NCBI RefSeq assembly: GCF_000308375.1
Contig: NZ_BAFQ01000162.1
Span: 34,596-98,595 of the forward strand
From: Nocardia aobensis NBRC 100429
GTDB lineage: Bacteria; Actinomycetota; Actinomycetes; Mycobacteriales; Mycobacteriaceae
Direction of reading: 5' to 3'
Length of the DNA stretch: 64,000 nt
Position 1 is the stretch's first letter. Each line of letters begins with the position of its first letter. The position numbers and the translations under genes were made by a program. This document shows, one piece after another, positions 15,887 through 24,790 of this stretch. The notes beneath the pieces were generated by a model that saw only the letters and a list, made by a program, of their open reading frames with translations, searched no databases and had not been told where the DNA came from.

Positions 15887-16933
15887 ATGCCGATCGTCAC
15901 CCGCGTGACGGACCTGATCGGAAACACTCCCCTGTTCGAGCTGGCCGTCACCGAGGGCGGCACCCGGCTACTACTCAAACTCGAACAGTTCAATCCGACC
16001 GGCGCGGCGAAGATCCGGATGGCCCGCGAAATGGTGCTCGATGCCGAACGCCGAGGTTTGCTGAGAGATGGCGGGCATATTATCGAGTCCACATCCGGGA
16101 ATACCGGACTGGGACTGGCGGTGGTCGCGGCCGAACGCGGCTATCGATTCACCGCGGTCGTGGACCACCACGCCTGTAAGGACAAACTGCGCGCGATGCG
16201 AGCCATGGGTGCCGACCTCGTCTACGTCGCCGCCGAGGGCGACGACAGCCTGGCCACGTCCGCCCGGGAGGACCTGGCCGAGGCGATGGCGGCCGCGCGG
16301 CCGGACGCCTACTTCACCGAACAGCACAACAACGAGGCCAATCCGGTCGGCTACTACGCGGTCGCGGAGGAGTTGCTGGCCGATCTCGGTCATGTCGACA
16401 TCCTGCTCTCCGCGGTCGGCACCGGCGGATCGCTGTTCGGCACAGCGCGGCGGCTGCGCGATCTGGGCCATCCCGCGCGGGTGATCGGCGTGGAACCGGT
16501 CGGGTCGATCGCGTTCGGCGGCCCCGGCGGACCGTACTGGCAGTCGGGCACCGGCACCCCGCCCGGCGCGACCGTCGGTACGGCCGTGGACTACTCACTG
16601 CTGGACGAGGGAGTCACCGTCTCGGATGTGGACGCCTTCGCCACCGCCCGCGCGGTCGCGCAGCGTTCCGGTCTGATGATCGGCGGGTCGGCGGGCGGGT
16701 CGGTGTACGTGGCGCTGCAACGGCTCGAGGAATTCGAACCGGGCTCGACGATCGTCACCATCGTCTGCGACGGCGGGGAGAAATATCTCGACACGGTCTT
16801 CGACGACGAATGGATGAGCGACCGCGATCTGCTCGACCGCACCGCCGAGCACGCGGTCACCGACCTGCTGGAGCGCCACGCACCCGCAGCCCCGACGGTG
16901 TCCGAGACACGAAATCTGGTGGGGGCCCGATGA
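15887..16933 (+). CDS. Cysteine-synthase-family enzyme, SbnA-like
   Basis: 348 residues, fold-type II PLP enzyme. Lys42 in F-N-P-T-G-A-A-K-I-R is the PLP lysine and E-S-T-S-G-N-T-G (67-74) the substrate loop; G-T-G-G-S holds the phosphate. SbnA joins O-phosphoserine and glutamate into the precursor that SbnB oxidises. It has a longer C-terminus than a housekeeping cysteine synthase, as SbnA proteins do. GAGGAG precedes the ATG at 15887. The cluster context favours the SbnA role over cysteine synthesis. Confidence 0.85.
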   Translation: MPIVTRVTDLIGNTPLFELAVTEGGTRLLLKLEQFNPTGAAKIRMAREMVLDAERRGLLRDGGHIIESTSGNTGLGLAVVAAERGYRFTAVVDHHACKDKLRAMRAMGADLVYVAAEGDDSLATSAREDLAEAMAAARPDAYFTEQHNNEANPVGYYAVAEELLADLGHVDILLSAVGTGGSLFGTARRLRDLGHPARVIGVEPVGSIAFGGPGGPYWQSGTGTPPGATVGTAVDYSLLDEGVTVSDVDAFATARAVAQRSGLMIGGSAGGSVYVALQRLEEFEPGSTIVTIVCDGGEKYLDTVFDDEWMSDRDLLDRTAEHAVTDLLERHAPAAPTVSETRNLVGAR

Positions 16934-16958
16934 ATCCGGCCGCCACGGAGGCTCGGGC

Positions 16959-18353
16959 ATGACCGCCGCCGCACCCCGCGGCGACGGGCGCCGGCTGACG
17001 GCGCTCGCGACGCCCATCGCGCTGACCCAACTGGCACAGGTCGCGATCTCCACCACCAATATCGCGCTGATGGGCAGTCTCGGCGTCGACCAGGTGGCGG
17101 CCGGCGGGCTGGCGCTGGTGCTGTTCAACCAGATCCGCACCATGTGCGTCGGATTGATCACCGCCAGCGGCAATCAGGTGGCAACCGTGGTGAGCCGGGC
17201 CGAGAAGCAGCGTCGCGACCCCGAACACGAGATCCGCGATGTGGTCCGATCGAGCTTCCTCATCGCCACGGCCGCGGGGGTGCTCGGCGGTCTGATCCTG
17301 GTCGGCCTGGGCTGGTCGCTGCAATGGCTCGGCCAGGACGCCACGGTGCTGGCCGAAGCGCGGCCGATGATGGTGGCGCTCGCCCCGGGTCTGCTGCCCT
17401 GCCTGTGGTTCCAGGTGCTACGGCAATACACCGTCGGCATGCAACGGCCACAGGCGCTGCTGGTGGTGACGCTCGGCTCGGTGGCCGTGAACGCGGTGGT
17501 CGCGCTGGCACTGATCCACGGCTGGGCCGGACTGCCCGCCCTGGGCCTGACCGGGGTCGGCGTGGCGTCCTCGGTCGTCTTCCTCGTCACCTTCGCGGTG
17601 TTCTGGGTGATGGTGCGTCGCGACGCGGCGCTGGGACCGACGCTGCCGGTGCGGATGTGGCCGGTACGCCGGCGAACGGTCACCGCGGAGCTACGGCTCG
17701 GCGCGCCGATCGCGCTCACCTACGGCTCCGAGGCCGGCATGTTCTCGGTGCTGGCCCTGGCGATGGGCACACTCGGCCCGGCGGCGCTGGCCGCGCACAA
17801 CGTGGTGTATCAGCTCGTCTACATCGTGTTCCAGGTGGCGGTGGGGCTCTCGCACGGGGTCTCGATCCTGGTGAGCCGGGCCGCGGCCCGCGAGGAGTTC
17901 CGCCGCGCCCAGAACCTGGCCTGGCTGGCGTTGCGGCAGGCGGCCGTGGTGGGTGCGGTCGTCGGCGTGCTGTACGTCGCGGCGCCCGATCTGGTGCTGC
18001 GTCCGTTCCTCGCCGGTCGCGACGGCGCCACCGTCGAGCTCGCGCACAGCCTGCTGCTGATCGCCGTCGTCCTGCAGTTCTTCGATGCCGCGCAGAACAT
18101 CGGCAACGGGCTGCTGCGGGGGCTCGAGGACACCCGGGCCGGTTTCCGGTTGTCGCTGGTGGGTTATTGGATCGTCGGTCTGCCGACCGCCTTGCTGCTC
18201 GCCTTCCCGCTGGGACTGGAGGCGAGCGGTGTCTGGTGGGGTCTGACCGCGGGCCTGGCCGCGACGGCCGCGCTGATGTTGCGGCGTTATTTCTCGCTGC
18301 TGCACCACCGACGGGCCGCCGAACCCCGCCAATTGGCCGACAGCCTCAACTGA
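16959..18353 (+). CDS. MATE-family efflux transporter
   Basis: 464 residues with about 12 membrane helices in two halves. It fits MATE exporters: L-A-T-P-I-A-L-T-Q-L-A-Q near the start, and the second-half A-A-H-N-V-V-Y-Q-L-V-Y-I-V-F-Q-V-A-V-G-L segment. GGAGG lies 8 bases before ATG 16959. It closes the iron-box cluster, so it probably exports the cluster's small-molecule product with Na+ or H+ exchange. No importer or ferric-receptor gene is near. Confidence 0.88.
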   Translation: MTAAAPRGDGRRLTALATPIALTQLAQVAISTTNIALMGSLGVDQVAAGGLALVLFNQIRTMCVGLITASGNQVATVVSRAEKQRRDPEHEIRDVVRSSFLIATAAGVLGGLILVGLGWSLQWLGQDATVLAEARPMMVALAPGLLPCLWFQVLRQYTVGMQRPQALLVVTLGSVAVNAVVALALIHGWAGLPALGLTGVGVASSVVFLVTFAVFWVMVRRDAALGPTLPVRMWPVRRRTVTAELRLGAPIALTYGSEAGMFSVLALAMGTLGPAALAAHNVVYQLVYIVFQVAVGLSHGVSILVSRAAAREEFRRAQNLAWLALRQAAVVGAVVGVLYVAAPDLVLRPFLAGRDGATVELAHSLLLIAVVLQFFDAAQNIGNGLLRGLEDTRAGFRLSLVGYWIVGLPTALLLAFPLGLEASGVWWGLTAGLAATAALMLRRYFSLLHHRRAAEPRQLADSLN

Positions 18354-18397
18354 ACCGTCCGCATCCCTACCACCAGCGGAGTTCACATCGGCGGCTC

Positions 18398-18440
18398 GCA
18401 CCCCAGCATGTAAGCGGCACAACGGTTTACACTGGGGTGC
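18398..18440. terminator. Long inverted repeat after the MATE gene
   Basis: GCACCCCAG at the left pairs with CTGGGGTGC at the right; inside, TGTAA pairs with TTACA, with a two-base bulge. The stem is about 14 bp over 43 bases, 45 bp after the MATE stop and 47 bp before the next gene. No T-run follows. It may end the metallophore-like operon or be an operator of the next gene. Confidence 0.45.
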
Positions 18441-18486
18441 CAGTCGCGGCCGACGCCGCCGCGTGAGCCGACCGTGAGGTGACGAG

Positions 18487-18963
18487 ATGGTAGCCGGTGC
18501 CGGAGAACGTCAACAGCCCGCGACCGAGCATCCCGAACTGGACGTCCTGCCGACCTGGCCGCTGGACACCATCGCCGTCCTGGTGACCACCGATCCGTCG
18601 CCGCACGCGATACCCGTGAGCTGGCCGGTGCGTGCCGACGATCGGCGAATCCTGTTGAGCCTCAAGTTCGATCGCGGTTCGCTGGCGCGGCTGCGCAAAC
18701 GTCCCGATGTCGCGCTGCTGATCCTCGGTGGCGGCAATGTGGCACTGTGCGCCCGCGGTCGCGCGCGCGTCATCGCCGATCCGATGCCCGGCGCGGAGGA
18801 CTACGTGGCCGTCGCCATCGATGTCGAGGTGATCGACGACCACCGCCAGGGCGCGTTCGAGGTCGAAGCGGGCATTCAGCGCACGGTCCTCGACGAACCG
18901 GAACTCGAATACCTCCGCTCGCGTGTCGCCACCCTGCAGGAGATGGTCGACGCGAAGAATTGA
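18487..18963 (+). CDS. Pyridoxamine-5'-phosphate-oxidase-fold (PPOX) protein
   Basis: 158 residues with the split-barrel flavin-binding pattern: I-A-V-L-V-T-T, P-H-A-I-P-V-S-W-P, I-L-L-S-L-K-F-D-R-G-S-L-A-R-L-R-K-R-P-D-V-A-L-L. Such proteins bind FMN, F420 or haem, and their substrates cannot be told from sequence. ATG at 18487. It is next to a thiamine-binding-fold gene five bases downstream, so the two are probably cotranscribed. Confidence 0.75.
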   Translation: MVAGAGERQQPATEHPELDVLPTWPLDTIAVLVTTDPSPHAIPVSWPVRADDRRILLSLKFDRGSLARLRKRPDVALLILGGGNVALCARGRARVIADPMPGAEDYVAVAIDVEVIDDHRQGAFEVEAGIQRTVLDEPELEYLRSRVATLQEMVDAKN

Positions 18964-18968
18964 CGCCC

Positions 18969-19268
18969 ATGATCGCCGCCTTCTCGGTCACCCCGCTCGG
19001 CACCGGCGCCGATGTGGGACGCGCCGTCGCCGAAGCCGTCCGCATCGTCCGCGCCAGCGGGCTGCCGAACGAAACCAACGCCATGTTCACCACACTCGAG
19101 GGCGAATGGGACGAGGTGATGGGGGTGATCAAACAGGCCTCCGACGCCGTCCTCGCGGTCGCGCCGCGCTGCAGCCTGGTGATCAAGGCCGATATCCGTC
19201 CCGGCGTCACCGGCGCCCTGACGTCGAAGGTCGAGACCGTCGAACGCTATCTCGCGGAAGGGTCCTGA
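18969..19268 (+). CDS. Thiamine-binding-fold protein (MTH1187/YkoF-like, DUF77)
   Basis: 99 residues with the MTH1187 pattern: A-F-S-V-T-P-L-G at the start, G-L-P-N-E-T-N-A-M-F-T-T-L-E-G-E-W-D-E-V-M, and I-K-A-D-I-R-P-G near the end. Family members bind thiamine or related ligands, and their physiological role is unsettled. It starts at ATG 18969, five bases after the PPOX gene. It converges on mazG with a 34-bp gap. Confidence 0.8.
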   Translation: MIAAFSVTPLGTGADVGRAVAEAVRIVRASGLPNETNAMFTTLEGEWDEVMGVIKQASDAVLAVAPRCSLVIKADIRPGVTGALTSKVETVERYLAEGS

Positions 19269-19302
19269 CGACCCGGCACGGGCGAGCCGACCGGGCGCGA
19301 TC

Positions 19303-20070
19303 TCACGGGCGGCGCTGCCGGTCCCCCGACGAGTCGGCGAAGGTTTCCCAGTGGGCGCGCCACTCGTCGGGACCCAGCGGTCCGCGTACGCCGCGGGTCC
19401 GCTCGGCCGCGTCCTCGGCGGCCCGGATTCGCGCCGCGAAGTCGAGCGTGGCCTTGCGGAGCCGTTCCTCGGCACTTTCTGGTCCGCCCAGGTGAACCAC
19501 CCGAAGCTCGTCCGGAACCAGATCCTCGGGTAACCCGGCCTTCGCGCTGCGGGAGCGAATCTTCTCCGCCAGCGCCAGCGCGGGTTGCGCCATCGCGATC
19601 CCGTCCAGGCAGGAGCGGCGCGCCTTCTCGGTGAGTTTGCGTTCCTCCCAGGCTCGTTCCTGCGCGGCGACCTTCGCGGCCACATCCGCTCCGGCGTCCA
19701 CCGCCGGATCGGACAGATGCGGACTGCGGTGCACCAGTTTCGCGACCAGCGCGGCGGCCACCTCGTCGACGGTGAATTCGCCCGCCGCCTCGGCGATCCG
19801 GGAATGGAACAGCACCTGTAACAGCAGGTCGCCGAGTTCCTCCTTGATCGTCTCCGCATCGCCGTGCTGAATGGCGTCGAGGAGTTCGTAGGTCTCCTCC
19901 AGCAGATACGGCCGCAGCGAATCGTGGGTCTGGGTGACCTCCCAGCCACCGAAATTCCACAGCCGGTCCATGACCTCGACGGCCTCGGTCAGACCGTGCG
20001 CGACCCGTGCGGAATCAGCCGCGGCGTCGTCGGATCCACTCGGCGGGCGCTCGCCCCCGACCTCGCTCAC
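19303..20070 (-). CDS. mazG: Nucleoside triphosphate pyrophosphohydrolase MazG
   Basis: 255 residues. It cleaves non-canonical NTPs to NMP and PPi. The MazG metal motifs are L-E-E-T-Y-E-L-L-D-A-I and E-E-L-G-D-L-L-L-Q (about residues 55-80). Its GTG start at 20070 overlaps the mfd stop (GTGA), so mfd-mazG form one operon, as in M. tuberculosis (Rv1020-Rv1021). It lacks the roughly 70-100-residue N-terminal extension of mycobacterial MazG. A longer frame upstream would lie inside mfd and is rejected. Confidence 0.92.
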   Translation of the reverse strand: MSEVGGERPPSGSDDAAADSARVAHGLTEAVEVMDRLWNFGGWEVTQTHDSLRPYLLEETYELLDAIQHGDAETIKEELGDLLLQVLFHSRIAEAAGEFTVDEVAAALVAKLVHRSPHLSDPAVDAGADVAAKVAAQERAWEERKLTEKARRSCLDGIAMAQPALALAEKIRSRSAKAGLPEDLVPDELRVVHLGGPESAEERLRKATLDFAARIRAAEDAAERTRGVRGPLGPDEWRAHWETFADSSGDRQRRP

Positions 20071-23000
20071 CCGACCGCGACCTCCGCGCGCACCGCGAGA
20101 TCGACCATGCCCTTCGGCTTCCCGTCGAGCGCCAGCAGCAGATCGGCGACGAACTGCAACAACTGCACATCGCGCACCCGCGCCGCGCCCACGCTGTCCT
20201 CCACGCGAGGCAAAGGCAGCTGCACGATGCCGGTGGTGGGCCGATAGCTCGCACTCGGATACAGCCGCTTGAGCCGCATCTGCTTCGAATCGGGCAGTTG
20301 CAGCGGCGACACCTTCAGTGTGGTGCCCGTGACGCCGACCTCCTGGATGCCGTACTCGCGGCACAGCAGTCGCAACTTCGCGACCGACACCAATCGGCCG
20401 ACCTCCACCGGCAGCGGGCCGTACCGGTCGACGAGCTCCTCCACCACGGCGGCGAGCGCCGAATCATCCTGTGCCGCAGCCAGTTTGCGGTACGCCTCCA
20501 GCCGCAGCCGGTCGCTGGCGATGTAGTCGGGCGGAATGTGCGCATCCACCGGCAGGTCGATCCGCACCTCCTTGACCTCTTCCTCGGTCGTGATCGGGCG
20601 GCCGTCGGCGGCGGCGCGATAGGCCTCCACCGCCTCACCGACCAGTCGCACATACAGATCGAAACCGACGCCGGCGACATGGCCGGACTGTTCGGCGCCG
20701 AGAACGTTTCCGGCGCCACGGATTTCGAGGTCCTTCATCGCCACGGCCATACCCGCGCCGAGATCGGAGTTCTGCGAGATGGTGGCCAGGCGGTCGTAGG
20801 CCGTTTCGGTGAGCGGCTTCTCGGCCGGATACAGGAAGTAGGCGTATCCGCGTTCCCGGCTGCGCCCGACCCGGCCGCGCAGCTGGTGCAGCTGCGAAAG
20901 GCCCAGGGTGTCGGCCCGTTCGACGATCAGCGTATTGGCGTTGGAGATGTCCAGGCCGGTTTCGATGATCGTGGTGCACACCAGCACGTCGAATTCGCGC
21001 TCCCAGAAGCCCTGCACGGTCTTCTCCAGCGTGTCCTCGTTCATCTGGCCGTGCGCCACCGCGACCCGCGCCTCGGGCACCAGATCGCGAATTCGCTGGG
21101 CGGCTTTGTCGATCGAGGACACGCGGTTGTGCACGTAGAAGACCTGGCCGTCGCGCAGTAATTCGCGGCGCACGGCCGCGGCGACCTGTTTGTCGTTGTA
21201 GCCGCCGACATAGGTCAGGACCGGGTGGCGCTCCTCCGGCGGGGTGAGGATGGTCGACATCTCACGGATTCCGGCCAGGCTCATCTCCAGGGTGCGCGGA
21301 ATCGGGGTGGCCGACATGGTCAGCACGTCGACGTGGGTGCGCAGCGCCTTGATGTGTTCCTTGTGCTCGACGCCGAACCGCTGTTCCTCGTCGATGATCA
21401 CGAGGCCGAGTTCCTTCCACCGCAGACCGGTCTGCAGCAGCCGGTGCGTACCGACCACGATGTCGACCTCACCGGTGGCCATACCGTCGATCACCTCGCG
21501 CGATTCGGCCGGATCGGTGAAGCGCGACAGGCCCTTCACCGTGACCGGGAATCCGGCGACGCGTTCGGTGAAGGTCTGCAGATGTTGCTGTGCCAGCAGC
21601 GTAGTCGGCACCAGCACCGCGACCTGCTTACCGTCCTGAACCGCCTTGAACGCCGCCCGCACCGCGATCTCGGTCTTGCCGTAACCGACGTCGCCGCAGA
21701 TCACCCGGTCCATCGGCACCGGGCGTTCCATATCGGCCTTCACCTCGGCGATGGCGGTGAGCTGATCGTGGGTCTCGGTGAACGCGAACGCGTCCTCCAT
21801 CTCCTGCTGCCACGGCGTATCGGAGGCGAACGCGTGGCCGGGCGCGGCCTGGCGCGCGGCGTACAACTGCACGAGTTCGGTGGCGATCTCGCGAACGGCC
21901 TTGCGCGCCTTGCGTTTCGTATTCGCCCAGTCGGATCCGCCGAGTTTGGACAGACTCGGCATCTCCCCGCCCACGTAGCGGGAGAGCTGGTCGAGCGAGT
22001 CCATCGGGACGTACAACCGGTCGCCGGGCTGACCGCGCTTACTGGGCGCGTACTCGATGACCAGGTATTCGCGTCGCGCACCACCGACGGTGCGTTCGAT
22101 CATCTCGACGAACCGGCCGATGCCGTGCTGATCGTGCACGACCATATCGCCGGAACTCAACGCCAGCGGATCGACCTGATTGCGCCGGCGAGCGGGAAGT
22201 TTCTTGCCCTCACCGGGCGCGGTGACGCGGTTGCCGGTCAGATCGGATTCGGCGATGACGACCAGTTTCGCGTCGTCGAACACGATGCCGTCGTGTAGTG
22301 AACCGCACAGCACACCGACCAGCCCACGCACCGGTTCGGCGCCCGGCTCGAGCGCCGCGGCCGGAACCTCGGCATCCGCTAGCCGCTCCTGAATACGTTG
22401 TGCCGTACCGTGTCCCGCGACCACGATGACCGCGCGTCCACCGGTGGTGACGTGTGCGCGCAACGAGGCGAAGACGGTCGCGACCAACTCCTCCGAGCCG
22501 CGGGCCGCCGGCGCCGACAGCACGGGCAGCACGACCTCCGCGGGATCGTCGGCGGCCAGCGGGCTCAGCGTCCACCACGGCAACCCGCGCGCCTCGGCAT
22601 CGGACCGCACGACATCCAACCCGCGATACGCCGAGGACGCCAGATCCAGCCCGTGCGCGCCCAAGGGGGCCGCCCCGCCGAAGGATGCTGCCGTCCACGA
22701 CGCCTCGAGGAATTCCTGTCCGGTGCGGACCAGATCGGCCGCGCGGGTGCGGATCTTCTCCGGATCGCACAGCAGCACATGCGATTGCGTCGGCACCACA
22801 TCGGTGAGCAACTGCAGCTCACCCGGGCGCAGCACCGGCAGCAGCGCCTCCATCCCCTCCACCGGAATGCCCTGCGCCAGCTTCTCCAGCATCTCGACCA
22901 GCGCCGCATCGGCCGGATTGTCCGCGGCCACCTTCGCCGCCGATTCGCGCAGGTCCTCGGTCAGCAGCAGCTCCCGGCAGGGCTGCGCCACCACGAGATC

Positions 23001-23681
23001 CACCTCGACCTCGGTGAGCGAACGCTGATCGGCGACGGAGAACGCGCGCAGTTCACTGATCTCGTCGCCCCAGAATTCCACGCGCACCGGATGATCGGCG
23101 GTGGGCGGAAAGATGTCGAGAATGCCGCCGCGCACCGCGAATTCGCCGCGCTTGCCGACCATATCGGCGCGCTCGTAGGCGAATTCGACCAGCCGCGTGG
23201 TCAATTCGTCGAAATCGAATTCGGCACCGACGCGCAGCACGATGGGTTCGATCTCACCCAGTCCCGGGGCCATCGGCTGCATCAGCGACCGGACCGTGGT
23301 CACCACCACCTGCAGCGGTTCCGGATGACCCGGATCCTCCGGATGCGCCAGCCGCCGCAGCACCTGCAACCGGCGGCCCACGGTGTCGGCACTGGGCGAC
23401 AGCCGCTCGTGCGGCAGCGTCTCCCAGGACGGGAACAGCGCGACCCGATCGCCGATGATCTCGCTCAACTCGACGGTCAGATCGTCGGCCTCGCGCCCGG
23501 TGGCGGTCACCACCACCAGCGGCCGCGCCGCCGCGACGGTCGCCGCCACGAACGGCCGGATCGCCGACGGCGCGACCAGGTGCACCGAGGAGCGCCCGAT
23601 CAGTTCCCGAACCTGGCTCAGCGCGGCATCGGCACCGGCCACCTCGGCCAGTCCCGCAAGAGGTGGGCGATGGCTCGGCAT
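20067..23681 (-). CDS. mfd: Transcription-repair coupling factor
   Basis: 1204 residues, full length. Mfd removes RNA polymerase stalled at lesions and recruits UvrA. Visible parts: the UvrB-like N-terminal module (L-F-P-S-W-E-T-L-P-H-E-R-L-S-P), the RNA-polymerase-binding Tudor-like region (D-M-V-V-H-D-Q-H-G-I-G-R-F), Walker A G-D-V-G-Y-G-K-T-E, the D-E-E-Q box in I-I-D-E-E-Q-R-F-G, and the second RecA lobe (Q-L-R-G-R-V-G-R-S). It starts at ATG 23681 and overlaps mazG at its end. Confidence 0.98.
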   Translation of the reverse strand: MPSHRPPLAGLAEVAGADAALSQVRELIGRSSVHLVAPSAIRPFVAATVAAARPLVVVTATGREADDLTVELSEIIGDRVALFPSWETLPHERLSPSADTVGRRLQVLRRLAHPEDPGHPEPLQVVVTTVRSLMQPMAPGLGEIEPIVLRVGAEFDFDELTTRLVEFAYERADMVGKRGEFAVRGGILDIFPPTADHPVRVEFWGDEISELRAFSVADQRSLTEVEVDLVVAQPCRELLLTEDLRESAAKVAADNPADAALVEMLEKLAQGIPVEGMEALLPVLRPGELQLLTDVVPTQSHVLLCDPEKIRTRAADLVRTGQEFLEASWTAASFGGAAPLGAHGLDLASSAYRGLDVVRSDAEARGLPWWTLSPLAADDPAEVVLPVLSAPAARGSEELVATVFASLRAHVTTGGRAVIVVAGHGTAQRIQERLADAEVPAAALEPGAEPVRGLVGVLCGSLHDGIVFDDAKLVVIAESDLTGNRVTAPGEGKKLPARRRNQVDPLALSSGDMVVHDQHGIGRFVEMIERTVGGARREYLVIEYAPSKRGQPGDRLYVPMDSLDQLSRYVGGEMPSLSKLGGSDWANTKRKARKAVREIATELVQLYAARQAAPGHAFASDTPWQQEMEDAFAFTETHDQLTAIAEVKADMERPVPMDRVICGDVGYGKTEIAVRAAFKAVQDGKQVAVLVPTTLLAQQHLQTFTERVAGFPVTVKGLSRFTDPAESREVIDGMATGEVDIVVGTHRLLQTGLRWKELGLVIIDEEQRFGVEHKEHIKALRTHVDVLTMSATPIPRTLEMSLAGIREMSTILTPPEERHPVLTYVGGYNDKQVAAAVRRELLRDGQVFYVHNRVSSIDKAAQRIRDLVPEARVAVAHGQMNEDTLEKTVQGFWEREFDVLVCTTIIETGLDISNANTLIVERADTLGLSQLHQLRGRVGRSRERGYAYFLYPAEKPLTETAYDRLATISQNSDLGAGMAVAMKDLEIRGAGNVLGAEQSGHVAGVGFDLYVRLVGEAVEAYRAAADGRPITTEEEVKEVRIDLPVDAHIPPDYIASDRLRLEAYRKLAAAQDDSALAAVVEELVDRYGPLPVEVGRLVSVAKLRLLCREYGIQEVGVTGTTLKVSPLQLPDSKQMRLKRLYPSASYRPTTGIVQLPLPRVEDSVGAARVRDVQLLQFVADLLLALDGKPKGMVDLAVRAEVAVG

Positions 23682-23762
23682 GAAAGAAACTCCCGCTGCA
23701 CAGATCGGCGATTCAGAGCGACCAATCGAGTCTATGTTTTCGGCCTCCGCTCCGCTCCGGCG

Positions 23763-23856
23763 GGGTTCTCGGCCCTTAAGCCTCGATTTTTCCTCCTCCG
23801 CTCAGTCGCTGCGCTCCCTCGCTCCGTCAGTCCGAAATCGAGGCGGCCGAGAACCC
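23763..23856. terminator. Large imperfect stem-loop
   Basis: GGGTTCTCGGCC (23763-23774) and CCTCGATTT (23781-23789) pair with AAATCGAGG (23835-23843) and GGCCGAGAACCC (23845-23856). A six-base CTTAAG interrupts the left arm. The 45-base loop is C/T-rich with repeated CGCTCC-type motifs. It lies between the end of the TetR gene (23927) and the mfd start. It may be a terminator for the regulator, or a mobile palindromic repeat. Confidence 0.55.
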
Positions 23857-23926
23857 ACCGAGGCGTACATCTCGCAGACGCGCGCGGTGGCGTTCACAGG
23901 TACCGCTCGTCCGGCCATGCGACCGG

Positions 23927-24574
23927 TTACGGCACGTACCTGCGCAACCGCCGCGCGGCGAACTCCCGGAAATAGGCCACCTTCTCGTCCGGCACGATCG
24001 AGGGCAGCAGGAAATACCACATGCGTTCCATGCGCACCGCCATCTGGTCGATGGATTCGGTGCCGACGGCGGTGATGTGGACTCCGGAGGTCATCTCCTG
24101 CAGGAGAAGACCGATGGTTTCGGGGTCGAGGTCGGGTTTGAGGTCGCCCTGCGCGATGGCCCGCTCGGCGAGCAGGATCTGGGTTTCGCCCCAGGTCTTG
24201 GTGATGTTCTCGCCCGAGGCGCCGCGGTAGTCGCCGATCTGGTGGGTGAGTTTGAGCATCGCGCCGACCATCGGATCGTTCATGGTCAGGTCGGCGACGA
24301 CGTAGGTGATGCCGATGGCGGCTTCGAGTGCGGGTACGCGCGGGTCGAAGAAGCCCTGACAGGCGCCGCGCAGTCGTTCGTTGCCCTGGTCGACCACAGC
24401 GCGCGCCAGTTCTTCCTTGGATCCGAAGTGGAAGTACAGTGCGCCCTTGGTGACGTTGGATTGCGAGATGATCTCGCTGAGGCTCGCATTCGCGTAACCG
24501 AGTCGCAGAAAGACGTCGGCCGCGCCTGCCAGCACCGAATCGCGGGTGATTTCCGCACGCGCTTGCCTAGCCAT
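23927..24574 (-). CDS. TetR-family regulator, gamma-butyrolactone-receptor (ScbR/ArpA) type
   Basis: 215 residues. The N-terminus M-A-R-Q-x-R-A-E-x-T-R and the helix-turn-helix L-S-E-I-I-S-Q-S-N-V-T-K-G-A-L-Y-F-H-F closely fit ScbR/ArpA autoregulator receptors. A Trp in T-K-T-W-G-E lies in the ligand domain. Such receptors repress antibiotic or morphology genes until a butyrolactone binds. No AfsA-type synthase or biosynthetic cluster is adjacent, so its targets are elsewhere. ATG at 24574. Confidence 0.8.
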   Translation of the reverse strand: MARQARAEITRDSVLAGAADVFLRLGYANASLSEIISQSNVTKGALYFHFGSKEELARAVVDQGNERLRGACQGFFDPRVPALEAAIGITYVVADLTMNDPMVGAMLKLTHQIGDYRGASGENITKTWGETQILLAERAIAQGDLKPDLDPETIGLLLQEMTSGVHITAVGTESIDQMAVRMERMWYFLLPSIVPDEKVAYFREFAARRLRRYVP

Positions 24575-24605
24575 CAGATCCGCCTGTCCTCAAACCAGCC
24601 ATCCT

Positions 24606-24639
24606 GAAGTAGACCGATATCCCGAAGTTGACCGACATC
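24606..24639. promoter_or_regulatory. Direct repeat upstream of the ScbR-like gene
   Basis: GAAGTAGACCGATATC (24606-24621) and GAAGTTGACCGACATC (24624-24639) match at 14 of 16 positions with an 18-bp period, 32-65 bp before the regulator's start. Two GACCGA half-sites in phase suggest an autoregulatory binding site. The rest of 24640-24790 shows no gene. Confidence 0.4.
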
Positions 24640-24790
24640 ACAGCTCGAACAGCACTTGAAGGATGGGTGAACCGTACCATCCGACCGGCCGTCGCCAGCG
24701 GAATCGAGCATTAAGACCAGCCTCCTTCGCAAACAATGGGCTAACCGTCCAGTTCGGCCCCCTATCACCCCCGGGCGGCGCCACCGCCGG

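Noticed and set aside
20071..20364. Longer MazG start inside mfd
   Set aside because: The added residues are the shifted frame of mfd. GTG 20070 with a GTGA overlap is the usual arrangement.
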